Shown: positions 1 through 9,110 of the stretch, piece after piece
Position numbering within the stretch: position 1 is the first letter of the stretch
How the letters are laid out: each line of letters begins with the position of its first letter
Assembly: GCA_016708435.1 (NCBI GenBank)
Contig: JADJFV010000005.1
Location: 124,001-188,000 of the forward strand
DNA length: 64,000 nucleotides
Origin: Leptospiraceae bacterium
Lineage (GTDB): Bacteria; Spirochaetota; Leptospiria; Leptospirales; Leptospiraceae
Reading direction: 5' to 3'
Program-made: the position numbers and the translations under genes
Notes under the pieces: generated by a model
Databases searched by the model: none
What the model was told of the DNA's origin: nothing
The model's input: only the letters and a program-made list of their open reading frames with translations

Positions 1-238
1 GATAGGTCTCCAGGTTTTCAGTCGTGGGAAAAATACGAATGACTTCGTTTCCATAATTCTTGATTGTAAAGTCAAGGTATATTGGTTCTTTTTGTTTGTA
101 GCTCATGGAGGTCAGTTTTAAATTGACTCTTCCTTGAAGACCAAAGAAATTTTCCGTAAAATTTCCACGCACATCCATATCTGGATAAGATAAGATTGGC
201 AATAGGCATAGAAAAAATGTTAGGGCTAGCTTTAGCAT
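1..238 (-). CDS. Secreted hypothetical protein, 3' end beyond window
   Basis: A reading frame opens with ATG at 238 and stays open to the window edge (79 codons), so the C-terminus is missing. The first ~18 residues (MLKLALTFFLCLLPILSYP) form a typical signal peptide with a short basic n-region and a leucine-rich core. What follows is a polar, beta-rich sequence with no motif I recognise. It lies downstream of the 291-911 gene on the same strand, 52 bp away, and may end the same operon. Export is well supported; function is unknown. Confidence 0.6.
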   Translation of the reverse strand, partial: MLKLALTFFLCLLPILSYPDMDVRGNFTENFFGLQGRVNLKLTSMSYKQKEPIYLDFTIKNYGNEVIRIFPTTENLETY

Positions 239-290
239 ACAGTTTAAGAATCGGCTAAATTTTCTGAATCTAACTAAAAAATCCATCCAT

Positions 291-911
291 CTAAGCTTTT
301 TTTACAGCATCTTCGATAATATAGTTCGAAATCTTGATCAGTCTTTTCAAAATGCCCTTATTTTTTTTGTAATTGAAGTAAACATCCAAAAGCGAAATCA
401 AATGAGGCTGAATTTGCTGAAAAGAGCGGGGGGAAATCTTATAGTGTAGAATTTCCCGGTCGATATTGTGTTTAATATTCAGCTCCGTCATATGCCGGTT
501 TAGTTCCTTGATTGCCGAGTCTCCCGCTTTGTCGTGCGCTTCGTAGAAGGATTCAATCTTTAAAATGAAATCAGTCAGAGTCTTTTTAATTTTAGCCTCA
601 TCCTCGGTTGGTCTTCCTTTCGCGGTGAGTTTATTAATTGTCTCATATCTTTCCATCGACTCTTCGTAGAGTTTGTTGATTTCGGATCTTTCACTTAGAA
701 TAAAAATAATGAAAGTGATAATCTTCATGAATGATTCTGGAAAAATTCTATTTTTATCTAGCTCAACTAGAATTGCATCCTTATGAGTTAAGTCTTCTGG
801 AATTTTGGAAACCTTATCGAGGACAGCACTGACTGAATCGTTCTGGCTAAGGGAAGCGATATGCGTCATAGCCTCGATATAAGCTTCTTCCTTATTTTGC
901 ATTTCGCTCAT
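291..911 (-). CDS. Hypothetical alpha-helical protein
   Basis: 206 residues, charged and predicted almost wholly alpha-helical, with one hydrophobic stretch around residues 60-75 (SFMKIITFIIFILSER). No domain is recognised. Its ATG overlaps the stop of the upstream cyclophilin gene by four bases (ATGA, 908-911), the usual signature of translational coupling, so the two products are probably made together. A cytoplasmic or membrane-associated helical-bundle protein is the most that can be said. Confidence 0.6.
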   Translation of the reverse strand: MSEMQNKEEAYIEAMTHIASLSQNDSVSAVLDKVSKIPEDLTHKDAILVELDKNRIFPESFMKIITFIIFILSERSEINKLYEESMERYETINKLTAKGRPTEDEAKIKKTLTDFILKIESFYEAHDKAGDSAIKELNRHMTELNIKHNIDREILHYKISPRSFQQIQPHLISLLDVYFNYKKNKGILKRLIKISNYIIEDAVKKA

Positions 912-1786
912 TTTGTAACACCTTCTCTTCTGTCTACAATCACAACCTTATTGATAATGGTTTTTGCATTTCCATCTTTTACAATTTGTGCAAATATTGT
1001 ATCACTCGCAGGAAGCAGTTGACCGAATACTGTGTGTAAGCCGTCAAGATGAGGAGTGTTTACTTCATTGATGAAGAATTGAGAGCCGTTTGTATTTGGA
1101 CCTGCATTTGCCATTGCGAGCGCGCCTTTGATGGCTTTCTTACTTGTGATGACTTCATTGTATTTGTAACCGTTACGGGCTAATACCTCTAAGACGCTCA
1201 TTTCACTTGCCTGTTTTAAATTTTCTTCTGCTTCTGTGATTCTGCTTTCTAAATCTTGTTGGCTTTTAATTCCCATTCCTACTAAGACTGCTTTTTGTAG
1301 AAGTCTTCCGTAGCTCGGAGCGTCTTTTACTTTTACTTTGTCTAGACCTAAAGAGACTGCATTGATTTCATCGTCAAAGGAATATCCCGGTCCACCTGTT
1401 CCATCTCCATTCGGACAACCACCTTGCACCATGAAGCCGGCAATTACTCGATGAAAAGTAAGTCCGTTGTAAAAAGGTTTTTTTACTTTCTCGCCTTGCT
1501 TTAGAAATTCTTTTTCCCCTTGGGCTAGATCAATAAAATTTTGAACGGTTAACGGTGCGTTGTCGTGATAGAGTTCTAAGAGTAGATTTCCTTTGTTCGT
1601 GTCAATGATGGCGAATATCGCTTTTTTGTCTGGAAGGGCAACAGTCGTGTCCTCTTTCTTATGAACGACTACTTCCACTTTGGTATAGTCCGCTGGTTTG
1701 TAAGTTGGTTTTTGGAAAGACTTGTCTTTGCAAAAAAGGATTTGTGTGGATAAGGAAAATAAAACTATTAATTTAAAAAAATTCAT
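908..1786 (-). CDS. Cyclophilin-type peptidyl-prolyl isomerase, probable lipoprotein
   Basis: 292 residues. The N-terminus is a signal sequence ending in ILFC (Cys19), a relaxed spirochaete-style lipobox; Phe at -1 is unusual, so lipidation is likely but not certain. The cyclophilin fold spans about 57-285, with FHRVIAGFMVQGG, NTNGSQFFI and HLDGLHTVFG all present, covering the active-site Arg and the Gln/Phe/His positions. About 65 extra residues sit between the DDEIN and GALAMANAGP motifs, where ordinary cyclophilins have about ten. It should catalyse cis-trans isomerisation of X-Pro bonds outside the inner membrane. It is translationally coupled to the unknown gene downstream. Confidence 0.9.
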   Translation of the reverse strand: MNFFKLIVLFSLSTQILFCKDKSFQKPTYKPADYTKVEVVVHKKEDTTVALPDKKAIFAIIDTNKGNLLLELYHDNAPLTVQNFIDLAQGEKEFLKQGEKVKKPFYNGLTFHRVIAGFMVQGGCPNGDGTGGPGYSFDDEINAVSLGLDKVKVKDAPSYGRLLQKAVLVGMGIKSQQDLESRITEAEENLKQASEMSVLEVLARNGYKYNEVITSKKAIKGALAMANAGPNTNGSQFFINEVNTPHLDGLHTVFGQLLPASDTIFAQIVKDGNAKTIINKVVIVDRREGVTK

Positions 1787-1838
1787 TCTGACCTCAAAAT
1801 TTTAATTCGTAAGCATTAATGATGACATGACCTTTATT

Positions 1839-1853
1839 TACTGTCACCTCGAA
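1839..1853. repeat. Solo terminus of the TCACCTCGAA inverted-repeat element
   Basis: TACTGTCACCTCGAA matches the left terminus of the elements at 3442, 17233 and 46445. No matching right terminus is visible before argH begins at 1970. It is either a decayed copy or one whose right half was replaced by the GC-rich tract that follows. Confidence 0.6.
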
Positions 1854-1854
1854 T

Positions 1855-1960
1855 GGCCTAACCACGGGTGCGGCCTGCCCAACTCTCACCCCCCCACCTG
1901 GTAAACTGCCAACCCCCCCGCCTGGCGGGGCCCCAAACCGCCCGGAAGGCTTCGACTCAC
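1855..1960. repeat. GC-rich, C-tract-rich intergenic patch
   Basis: About 105 bp of strikingly GC-rich sequence in a low-GC neighbourhood. It holds two runs of seven C, a repeated CCTGG/CCAGG-like unit, and a perfect hairpin CCCCGCC-T-GGCGGGG at 1916-1930. It lies between the 3' end of argH and the start of the cyclophilin gene, both on the minus strand. The hairpin could act as a transcription barrier, but no T-run follows it. It looks like foreign or repeat-derived DNA. Confidence 0.5.
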
Positions 1961-1969
1961 GCTAATTAC

Positions 1970-3393
1970 TTATTTTTCAGCCTGTAAACTTTGGCGTAAG
2001 TGTGCAAGCGAATTTTCTGCCTTTTTGATCTGCTCTTTTTGCCTGTTTGAGGCAGTTCCGCCGTAGACATTCTTTTTTTCCGTGGATTTGACAAGGGAAA
2101 TTGCTTCAAAATAGCTATCTCCTACGAAATGCTCGCTGATAGAGGCTCTGTCCGATTCATCGATGTCTGCTAGAGTTCTATTTCTTTGGACACAAAGAGA
2201 GACAAGTTTACCTACATGCTCATGTGCTTCGCGGAATGGAATTTTTTTGTCATTCACTAAATAGTCTGCCAGGTCTGTCGCTGTCGCAAAACCACGATTT
2301 AACGAAGCTTGCATTTTTTCAGGGAAAAATTTCATTTCGCGGATCATCTCTGTTATCCCCTCGATAGAAATTTTTACCTGGTCAACAGAATCAAAAAGAG
2401 AAATCTTATCTTCTTGTAAATCCCGATTGTAGGCGAGCGGAAGACCTTTGAGTAAAATCAACATATGATTCAAGTTAGCAATCACTCTTGCAGACTTTCC
2501 ACGGATTAGCTCTGCTATATCTGGATTTTTTTTCTGTGGCATAATCGAAGAGCCTGTTGTGAGAGAATCAGGAAGAGAAATAAATCCAAACTCGACGGAA
2601 GAGTAGATGATAATTTCTTCACAGAGTCTAGAAGCATGGACGAGTATAAGAGAAGCTGCAAATAAAAAGTTTAGAATATGATCTCTTTGCGAAACTGCAT
2701 CGATTGAATTCTCACTCATAGCGGGTAATTCTAATTCACCGCGCATAAGCTCTCTATCCGTATTGTAATTTACGCCGGCAAGAGCACCCGAGCCTAAAAC
2801 CAGAAAATCATTTACTTCTAATGTATGCTGTAATTGTTTAAAGTCTCTTTCAAACGCCCAGAAGTAGGCGAGTAGGTAATGAGAGGTTCGGATTGGTTGT
2901 GCTACTTGTAAATGAGTGTAACCCGGCATCACTAGTTCCTGATTGTCTTTGGCTTTATTCAGGATAACGTCAAGTAGGTGCAAAAGAGAGACCAGGATTT
3001 CTTCTGTTTCGTCTCGGATAAAAAGTCTAACGTCTTGCGCGACCTGGTCGTTTCTAGAGCGACCTGTGTGTAATTTCTTTCCCGCCTGCCCAATTAAATG
3101 CGTTAGGCGGTATTCGATATGCATATGAATATCTTCTAGCTCTGTTGTATAATGGAATTGTCCGAGTTCAATTTCTGTTTTGATTTGCATGAGTCCTGTG
3201 ACAATGCTATCAAATTCTTCTCTGGTAAGAATGCCTATTTTTAATAAATTCTTTGCGTGTGCAATGCTTCCCACGATGTCTTGTTTATACAACCGTTTGT
3301 CAAAACTAACCGATTCGCCAATTCTTTCCATGATAGAAGCGGCTTTTGTCTCAAATCTCCGCCCCAGAGTTTTTGTGATTTTTCTTCTTGCAT
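1970..3393 (-). CDS. argH: Argininosuccinate lyase (one-base frameshift near the 5' end)
   Basis: Cleaves argininosuccinate to arginine and fumarate, the last step of arginine synthesis; cytoplasmic homotetramer. The long open frame (1970-3331) carries the family signatures LHTGRSRNDQVAQD and GSSIMPQKKNPD with the catalytic-loop serine. It starts too late, at a methionine inside the conserved region. Upstream, from ATG at 3393, a second frame reads MQEEKSQKLWGG, the invariant ArgH N-terminus. Restoring one base (a T in the + strand run at 3356-3360) joins them through RFETKAASIMERIGES and gives a 474-residue protein of normal length. I infer a sequence error or very recent mutation, not an alternative start. 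No arginine-pathway neighbour is present. Confidence 0.9.
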
Positions 3394-3441
3394 AGTATTA
3401 CTGTAAAATTAAAAATTGATTAGGTGTCAAGTGAAGAGTAA

Positions 3442-3630
3442 TACGGTCACCTCGAACTGCCAAAACCGTCATTTCGAACCGAGCACATCAGTTTGTGCGA
3501 AGTGTGAGAAATCTATTTTGCAAACATACTATTAGGTTTATCTTATACTTTATTTGCTAGATAGACCTCTCACAAATCTTCCGCCCAGTGCTCGCGCATA
3601 TTTCGTCTTGGCGCGTTCGAGGTGACAGTA
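3442..3630. repeat. Inverted-repeat element, full copy (189 bp)
   Basis: Left end TACGGTCACCTCGAAC (3442-3457) and right end GTTCGAGGTGACAGTA (3615-3630) are near-perfect inverted repeats. Inside are GTGAGAAATCTATTTTGC near 3505 and ATAGACCTCTCAC near 3562, both shared with the copy at 48617. There is no coding capacity. It lies between argH and the small membrane-protein gene and ends 18 bp before that gene's start, so it may supply its upstream region. Confidence 0.8.
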
Positions 3631-3647
3631 TAATAAAGGAGAAAATT

Positions 3648-4081
3648 ATGACTCAAGTTTTTGGTTTATTAATTGCGGCGGTATTTGTTATCTTTTTATC
3701 TTTCATTCTATCTACGGGGATAATTAGTCTTATCTGCTATTCGTATTTTTATTTTAAATACAAATCGTGGAAGTATTTTAAAAGATGTTATCTATTTACT
3801 CTGCTCGGTGGTTGCGTTGGTGTCCTCATTACATTTGTGCTTATTCCAAAAACTGCTGACTCGCAGATTCTTCCTTATTCTATAATTTTTGCTTCTATGA
3901 TTGCAGGTGGAGTTAGTGGAATTGTGGGGAAAAAGATTACCACCGAGGACACCGATGAACACCGATAAAAAAAATTCCTGCTAAGAAAAAGCCAACAGTC
4001 ATAACTAAGAAGCCTGCCAATTCAAAAAAAAATAAAACAAAAAGATTGGTGGACAATCTATCAAAACGCAAAAGAAGATAA
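3648..4081 (+). pseudogene. Small membrane protein whose C-terminus is interrupted by a repeat
   Basis: ATG at 3648 follows a good AGGAG ribosome site; the frame runs to a TAA at 3966-3968 (107 residues). Three hydrophobic segments (about residues 4-30, 45-68 and 73-95) indicate an inner-membrane protein. The last ~12 codons fall in an ACCGAGGACACCGATGAACA-type repeat (3938-3970). Directly after it, in another frame, is a lysine-rich stretch starting KIPAKKKPTVITKK and ending in TAA at 4079-4081, resembling a displaced basic C-terminal tail. I infer that the repeat truncated an originally longer gene; the shortened product may still be made. No family is recognised. Confidence 0.5.
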
Positions 4082-4189
4082 TTGGAAAGGTGCTTGAAAT
4101 TCAAATGGTAGGATAGGCATCCCTGCCGTCCGTTAACAGGAAAGTGTGTTTATCTTGCGTTAGCCACTTCCAGCCCTTTTATCTAAAAT

Positions 4190-4282
4190 ACTATCAAGTC
4201 CACTATCAAAGATAATCTCAAACATACTCCAAAAAATTTAGGAGTATGTTTAATATTAAGGTTGATAGTATCTTTAATAGTA
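4190..4282. repeat. AT-rich nested inverted repeat (GATAGTATCTTT family)
   Basis: Outer arms ACTATCAAAGATA (4202-4214) and TATCTTTAATAGT (4270-4282) pair with one mismatch. ACTATCAA (4190-4197) also pairs with TTGATAGT (4262-4269). The centre is a perfect 11-bp stem, AAACATACTCC (4220-4230) with GGAGTATGTTT (4241-4251). Related sequence occurs at 25669-25748. The intergenic space 4082-4328 holds no gene otherwise. Confidence 0.65.
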
Positions 4283-4328
4283 ATATTGAGCTATAGACTA
4301 CTTAGGGATGATTGCTATTAGCCGTAAA

Positions 4329-4673
4329 TCAGGGGGTTACTTTTTTTACGAATTCGGATTTTAGTTGTAAGCCGCCGATGCCGTCTATCTTGCAGTCGAT
4401 ATTATGATCTCCTTCAATTAGACGGATGTTTTTTATTTTTGTGCCGGATTTTAATGTAGAAGAAGAGCCTTTTAATTTTAAGTCTTTGATGATTGTGATA
4501 CTGTCACCGTTTACTAGTAGATTGCCGTAAGCATCTCGCACTCCTTCGTCTTCGATTGCCATTTCTGATTGTTCCGCTTTTGCCCATTCATGAAAACATT
4601 CAGGACAATTGAGCATATCTCCATCTTCATAGGTTAGGTTTGATTTGCATTTGGGGCAATGAGGTAGATTCAT
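4329..4673 (-). CDS. YjdM/PhnA-family zinc-ribbon protein
   Basis: 114 residues, the normal length for this family. An N-terminal zinc ribbon is formed by Cys6/Cys9 (CPKC) and Cys23/Cys26 (CPEC). The C-terminal half is the conserved beta domain with DAYGNLLVNGDSITIIKDLK and KGSSSTLKSGTKIKNIRL. The family was named from a phosphonate operon in E. coli, but its members are not phosphonate hydrolases and the role is unsettled. No phosphonate genes are nearby. It is encoded alone and divergent from pepN. Confidence 0.88.
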   Translation of the reverse strand: MNLPHCPKCKSNLTYEDGDMLNCPECFHEWAKAEQSEMAIEDEGVRDAYGNLLVNGDSITIIKDLKLKGSSSTLKSGTKIKNIRLIEGDHNIDCKIDGIGGLQLKSEFVKKVTP

Positions 4674-4796
4674 TTTGTTACTTCTCCGATTTGATTTTTT
4701 GATTTCAATACAACTTGACTTGGAAACTTGTTTTACTTACTTGTATCGGTATCGGATAAGAAATACAATTTTTTCTTTTTTGATTACGAGGATTCT

Positions 4797-7407
4797 ATGA
4801 CTACGAATACGAACCAACCAACGCGAATTTTTCTAAAAGACTATAAAGCTCCTTCTTTTAAAGTGCAGAGTATCGATTTATTTTTTAGCTTACACGAAAA
4901 GGAAACACAGGTCAAAGCAAAGCTATCAATTGAAAAATTAGAAGAGACTTCCCTCGTTCTAAATGGAGAAGGATTAAAGCTCTTAAGTATTCGCATCGAC
5001 GGCAAAGAACTGTCAGCCGCAGAATACTTTGTAACAGAAGATTCTTTGACAGTTCGATCCGTTCCCGATTATTTTACTCTCGAAACAATTGTAGAAATTA
5101 ACCCAGAAGAAAACAAATCCTGTGAAGGACTTTACTTATCCAATGGAATCTTTGCGACTCAGTGTGAGGCAGAAGGATTTCGAAATATTACGTATTTCTT
5201 AGATAGACCTGATGTGATGACTAGTTATATTGTAAGCATCGAAGCAGATAAGAAGAAGTATCCGGTATTACTTTCTAACGGAGATTTGATTTCTAAAAAG
5301 CAGATTGGAAATGGTAGACATATAGCTGTCTGGAGAGATCCATTTAAAAAACCAAGCTATCTATTTGCGTTAGTTGCCGGAGACTTAGGCGTAGTCGAAG
5401 GATCTTTTACAACAAAGTCAGGCAAGGAAGTAAAGCTAGAAGTTTTCGCTTCGCATGGAAAACAGGATAGATGCTTTCATGCTCTTTTGTCCTTACAAAA
5501 AGCGATGAAGTGGGATGAGGAAAGATTTGGTCTTGAGTATGATTTGAATCAATATATGATTGTCTCGATTGATGATTTTAATATGGGAGCAATGGAAAAT
5601 AAAGGACTCAATATTTTTAATTCCCGTTTGGTATTAGCCGATCCGGAGTCAGCCACAGACAATGACTTTATGCGAATTGAGTCAGTTGTCGCTCATGAAT
5701 ACTTTCACAACTGGACAGGAAATCGAGTGACCTGTCGAAACTGGTTTGAGCTTTCTCTGAAAGAGGGGCTAACAGTGTTTAGAGACCAAGAGTTTTCTTC
5801 TGATCTGCATTCTAGAGCAGTAGAGAGAATTAAAAATGTAGACGCACTTAGAGCAAGACAGTTTGCCGAAGACGCAAGGACCTAACGCTCATCCCGTAAG
5901 ACCGGAGAGTTGTCTTGCTGTGGATAATTTCTATACTGCTACCATTTATGAAAAGGGAGCAGAGGTCATTCGAATGATGTATACTATGGTTGGAGTAAAT
6001 GGTTTTAGAAAAGGAATGGACAATTACTTCAAAGAATACGATGGCAAGGCTGTTACTATTCTAGATTTTGCAAAGTCGATTGCAGAGCCGAATAACATTG
6101 ATTTTACGCAGTTTAAATTATGGTATAGCCAATCCGGAACCCCCGAAGTCAATGTCACGGAAAACTACGATGCGGATAAGAAAGAGTATTCGCTTACTCT
6201 AAAGCAATTTTGTAAGCCCACAGAAAAAGAACCGAGTAAAGAAGCGTTTCATATTCCTTTACTCATCGGGTTACTCGATACGACGGGAAATGATTATAAA
6301 CTGAATTCAAAAGATATAGCGTATAATTCAGACGGCAAAGCTCTCATCTCTTTAAAAAAAGAAGAAGAGACTTATCTATTTACCGAAATTAGCGATAAAC
6401 CCGTATTATCCTTAAACCGTGAATTTTCCTCTCCTATCAAGCTTCATTGGAATGCAACACAGGCTGAGCTTTTGCATATCATTAAATTTGATAAAGATTC
6501 CTTTAATCGCCGCGAAGCTTGTTTTAAAATGATCTTACAAGAACTGCGAAGTTTAATTGCAGACTATCACAGCAAAAAAGAACTTAGACCCAATTCAGAA
6601 ATCATTGAGGCAATCGGCTATATACTGCTAGATAAAAAAATAGATGCACAGTTTAAATCTCTTATGCTCCAAATACCGGGAGATGATTTTATTGCACAGG
6701 AAGAAGATATTCTAGATGCAAAAGCATTTCAAGCGGCTAATCATAGTATTACGATTGCATTTGTTCAGAAGTATGAAGATGCTATTCTAGATTTATACCA
6801 TGCTCATCATAAATTGGACTCCATTGGGGATCGTGCGTTAAAGAATCATTTGCTCTTTTACTTAGTAGAAGCAAGTCATCCTAGCTCTATATCTATTGCA
6901 TTCGAGCAATTTAGCGCAGCCAAGAGCATGACTGATAAAATAAATGCGTTAGTTGCCTTATGTTATACAGACAGTGAAGAAAGACAAAAAGCATTGCATG
7001 AATTCCTAAATCGTTGGAAGGAAGACGCGGTTGTATTTAACAAATGGCTACAAGTCCAGGCATCTTCTCGCATAACCAAGACCTTTGAGATCGTAAAAAA
7101 AATTACTACAACGCCACCATTTAATCCTGAAAATCCGAATAATATTTATTCTCTTCACTCTGTAATTGGAAAGAATCATTTTGTGATGCAACGGGAAAAA
7201 GAAAAAACCTATGCATGGCTTTGTGATGAAATTATTCGAATAGATAAAATCAATCCGCAAGTAGCCGCAAGACTCTGTAGTTGTTTTAATTTCGTAAATA
7301 AATTTCCTGACGAAATTAAAGAAATTGCACAAAAGGAAATCGGGCGTGTTCTTGCTATGCCTAATCTTTCCAAAAATTCGCGTGAATTACTAGAAGGTTG
7401 TATTTAG
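4797..7407 (+). CDS. pepN: Aminopeptidase N, M1 family (one-base frameshift)
   Basis: Zinc metallopeptidase that removes N-terminal residues from peptides in the cytoplasm. The ATG at 4797 follows GAGG and gives the expected N-terminus (MTTNTNQPTRIFLKDYKAP). GAMEN lies at about residue 263 and the zinc site HEYFHNW at about 300, with the second-ligand Glu in KEGLTVF. The reading frame stops at 5885, but the next frame continues with the conserved GPNAHPVRPES. Removing one A from the AA at 5876-5877 restores FAEDAGPNAHPVRPES and yields an 869-residue enzyme of usual size. Error or fresh mutation is the likeliest explanation. It ends 2 bp before the antiporter gene, suggesting cotranscription. 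Confidence 0.92.
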
Positions 7408-7409
7408 AG

Positions 7410-9110
7410 ATGCCTCATAATCTAAGTCTGATTACAACAGTTGCAGTAAGCCTTGTCTTTGCTTTAATCCTCGGCTTCGTTGCCGCAAAATTAAAATTAC
7501 CTGCTCTCGTTGGCTACTTAGTGGCAGGAATCATCGCAGGTCCCGCAACTCCCGGTTTTGTCGCAGACATGGCATTGTCAGGTCAGTTGGCAGAAATTGG
7601 AGTCATGCTTTTAATGTTTGGAGTGGGACTTCATTTTTCACTAGAGGATTTACTGGCTGTTAGACGCATCGCGATCTTAGGAGCTATTCTTCGAATCATT
7701 CTAGCCACAATTCTAGCAATTCTAATCACTGGCACCTGGGGATGGAGTTTTGGAGAAGGATTAGTGTTTGGGATTGCAATCTCGGTAGCAAGCACGGTTG
7801 TCCTTTTAAAAGCTTTAGAGAGTAGAGGACTGCTTGAATCTGTAAATGGAAGAATCGCAGTGGGTTGGGTGGTAGTAGAAGACTTAGTCACAGTGCTTGT
7901 GCTAGTTTTACTTCCACCGCTTTCTGGTTGGTTGAATGGAAGTTCTTTCGCGGCTAATTCTGATATGTCGGTATGGACTACTCTTGGAATTACACTCGGT
8001 AAGGTGACCATTTTCATTTTGCTTATGCTCGTTATTGGTAAACGGCTATTTCCCTGGCTTCTCTGGCAAGTTGCAAAAACTGGATCTAGAGAATTATTTA
8101 CATTATGCGTAATTGCTGCTGCTGTAGGAATCGCGTATGGATCTGCAATACTCTTTGGAGTATCATTTGCTCTAGGAGCTTTCTTTGCGGGACTTGTATT
8201 GCAGGAATCTGATTTGAGTTATCGTGCGGCAAATGAGTCCTTACCTCTTAGAGATGCGTTTTCTGTATTGTTCTTTGTTTCTGTTGGAATGTTATTCGAA
8301 CCAAAGATTCTTTTGGAAGAGCCTTTAAGAGTTTTGATTGTAGTTGTCTTAATTGTATTCGCAAAGTCAATCGTTGTCTTTTTTCTAGTCTTGCGATTTG
8401 GTTATCCATTAAATACTGCTTTGACTGTATCCGCAGGACTTGCTCAGATTGGAGAATTTTCTTTTATACTCGCAAGTCTAGGTGTGTCTTTGAAATTACT
8501 TTCTATTGAAGGACAAAATCTAATCCTAGCCGGATCCCTAATCTCGATTACTCTCAACTCAATTATTTTTAAAACAATAGAGCCGATTCAAGTATGGATT
8601 CGAACTAGATCCAAATTTGTTAGATTTTTCGAGCAAAATGATGACCCTCTAGCAGAACTACCGATGACCTTTGACTCCGAGCATTTAACAGGACATGTTG
8701 TATTGGTTGGATATGGTAGAGTTGGAAAGAGAATCGGGCAAGCACTCGTGCAAGCAAAAGTTAAATACGTTATAGCCGAACAAAATAGAGAAATTGTTGA
8801 AAGTTTAAGAGAAAGCGGTTACGCGGCAGTATGCGGCGATGCCTCCGAGCCTGCCGTTCTAATACAGGCTCATATTGCACGCGCTCATACTCTTGTAGTA
8901 GCTACACCCGATACTTTTTTAGTAAGGCAGATGATCGAGATTGCTCGCACTCTAAACCCGAATATAGAGACAGTCGTGAGAACTCATAGCGATGAAGAAA
9001 CGGAACTCTTACAAAAAGAAAGAGTGGGTAAAATCTTTATGGGTGAACACGAATTAGCCACAAGTATGTCCGAATTTATTATTTCCAAAATTAAAGGTGA
9101 AACTCGATAG
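7410..9110 (+). CDS. ybaL: YbaL-like CPA2 cation/proton antiporter with RCK domain
   Basis: 566 residues from ATG 7410; a TTG at 7398 is possible, but the ATG has a GAAGG upstream. About twelve membrane helices form the Na+/H+ exchanger domain (residues ~5-390), with the family stretches LVGYLVAGIIAGP and LLMFGVGLHFSLEDL. A cytosolic TrkA-N/RCK domain follows, with the nucleotide-binding motif GYGRVGKRIG near 428. It resembles E. coli YbaL along its whole length. Likely function: K+ or Na+ efflux in exchange for protons, gated by bound nucleotide; the ion is not decided by sequence. Its last 20 bp overlap the convergent CheB-CheR gene. Confidence 0.9.
   Translation: MPHNLSLITTVAVSLVFALILGFVAAKLKLPALVGYLVAGIIAGPATPGFVADMALSGQLAEIGVMLLMFGVGLHFSLEDLLAVRRIAILGAILRIILATILAILITGTWGWSFGEGLVFGIAISVASTVVLLKALESRGLLESVNGRIAVGWVVVEDLVTVLVLVLLPPLSGWLNGSSFAANSDMSVWTTLGITLGKVTIFILLMLVIGKRLFPWLLWQVAKTGSRELFTLCVIAAAVGIAYGSAILFGVSFALGAFFAGLVLQESDLSYRAANESLPLRDAFSVLFFVSVGMLFEPKILLEEPLRVLIVVVLIVFAKSIVVFFLVLRFGYPLNTALTVSAGLAQIGEFSFILASLGVSLKLLSIEGQNLILAGSLISITLNSIIFKTIEPIQVWIRTRSKFVRFFEQNDDPLAELPMTFDSEHLTGHVVLVGYGRVGKRIGQALVQAKVKYVIAEQNREIVESLRESGYAAVCGDASEPAVLIQAHIARAHTLVVATPDTFLVRQMIEIARTLNPNIETVVRTHSDEETELLQKERVGKIFMGEHELATSMSEFIISKIKGETR

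Noticed and set aside
5863..5885. Programmed frameshifting in pepN
   Set aside because: There is no slippery heptamer or downstream stem, and other genes show the same single-base pattern; sequence error is simpler.
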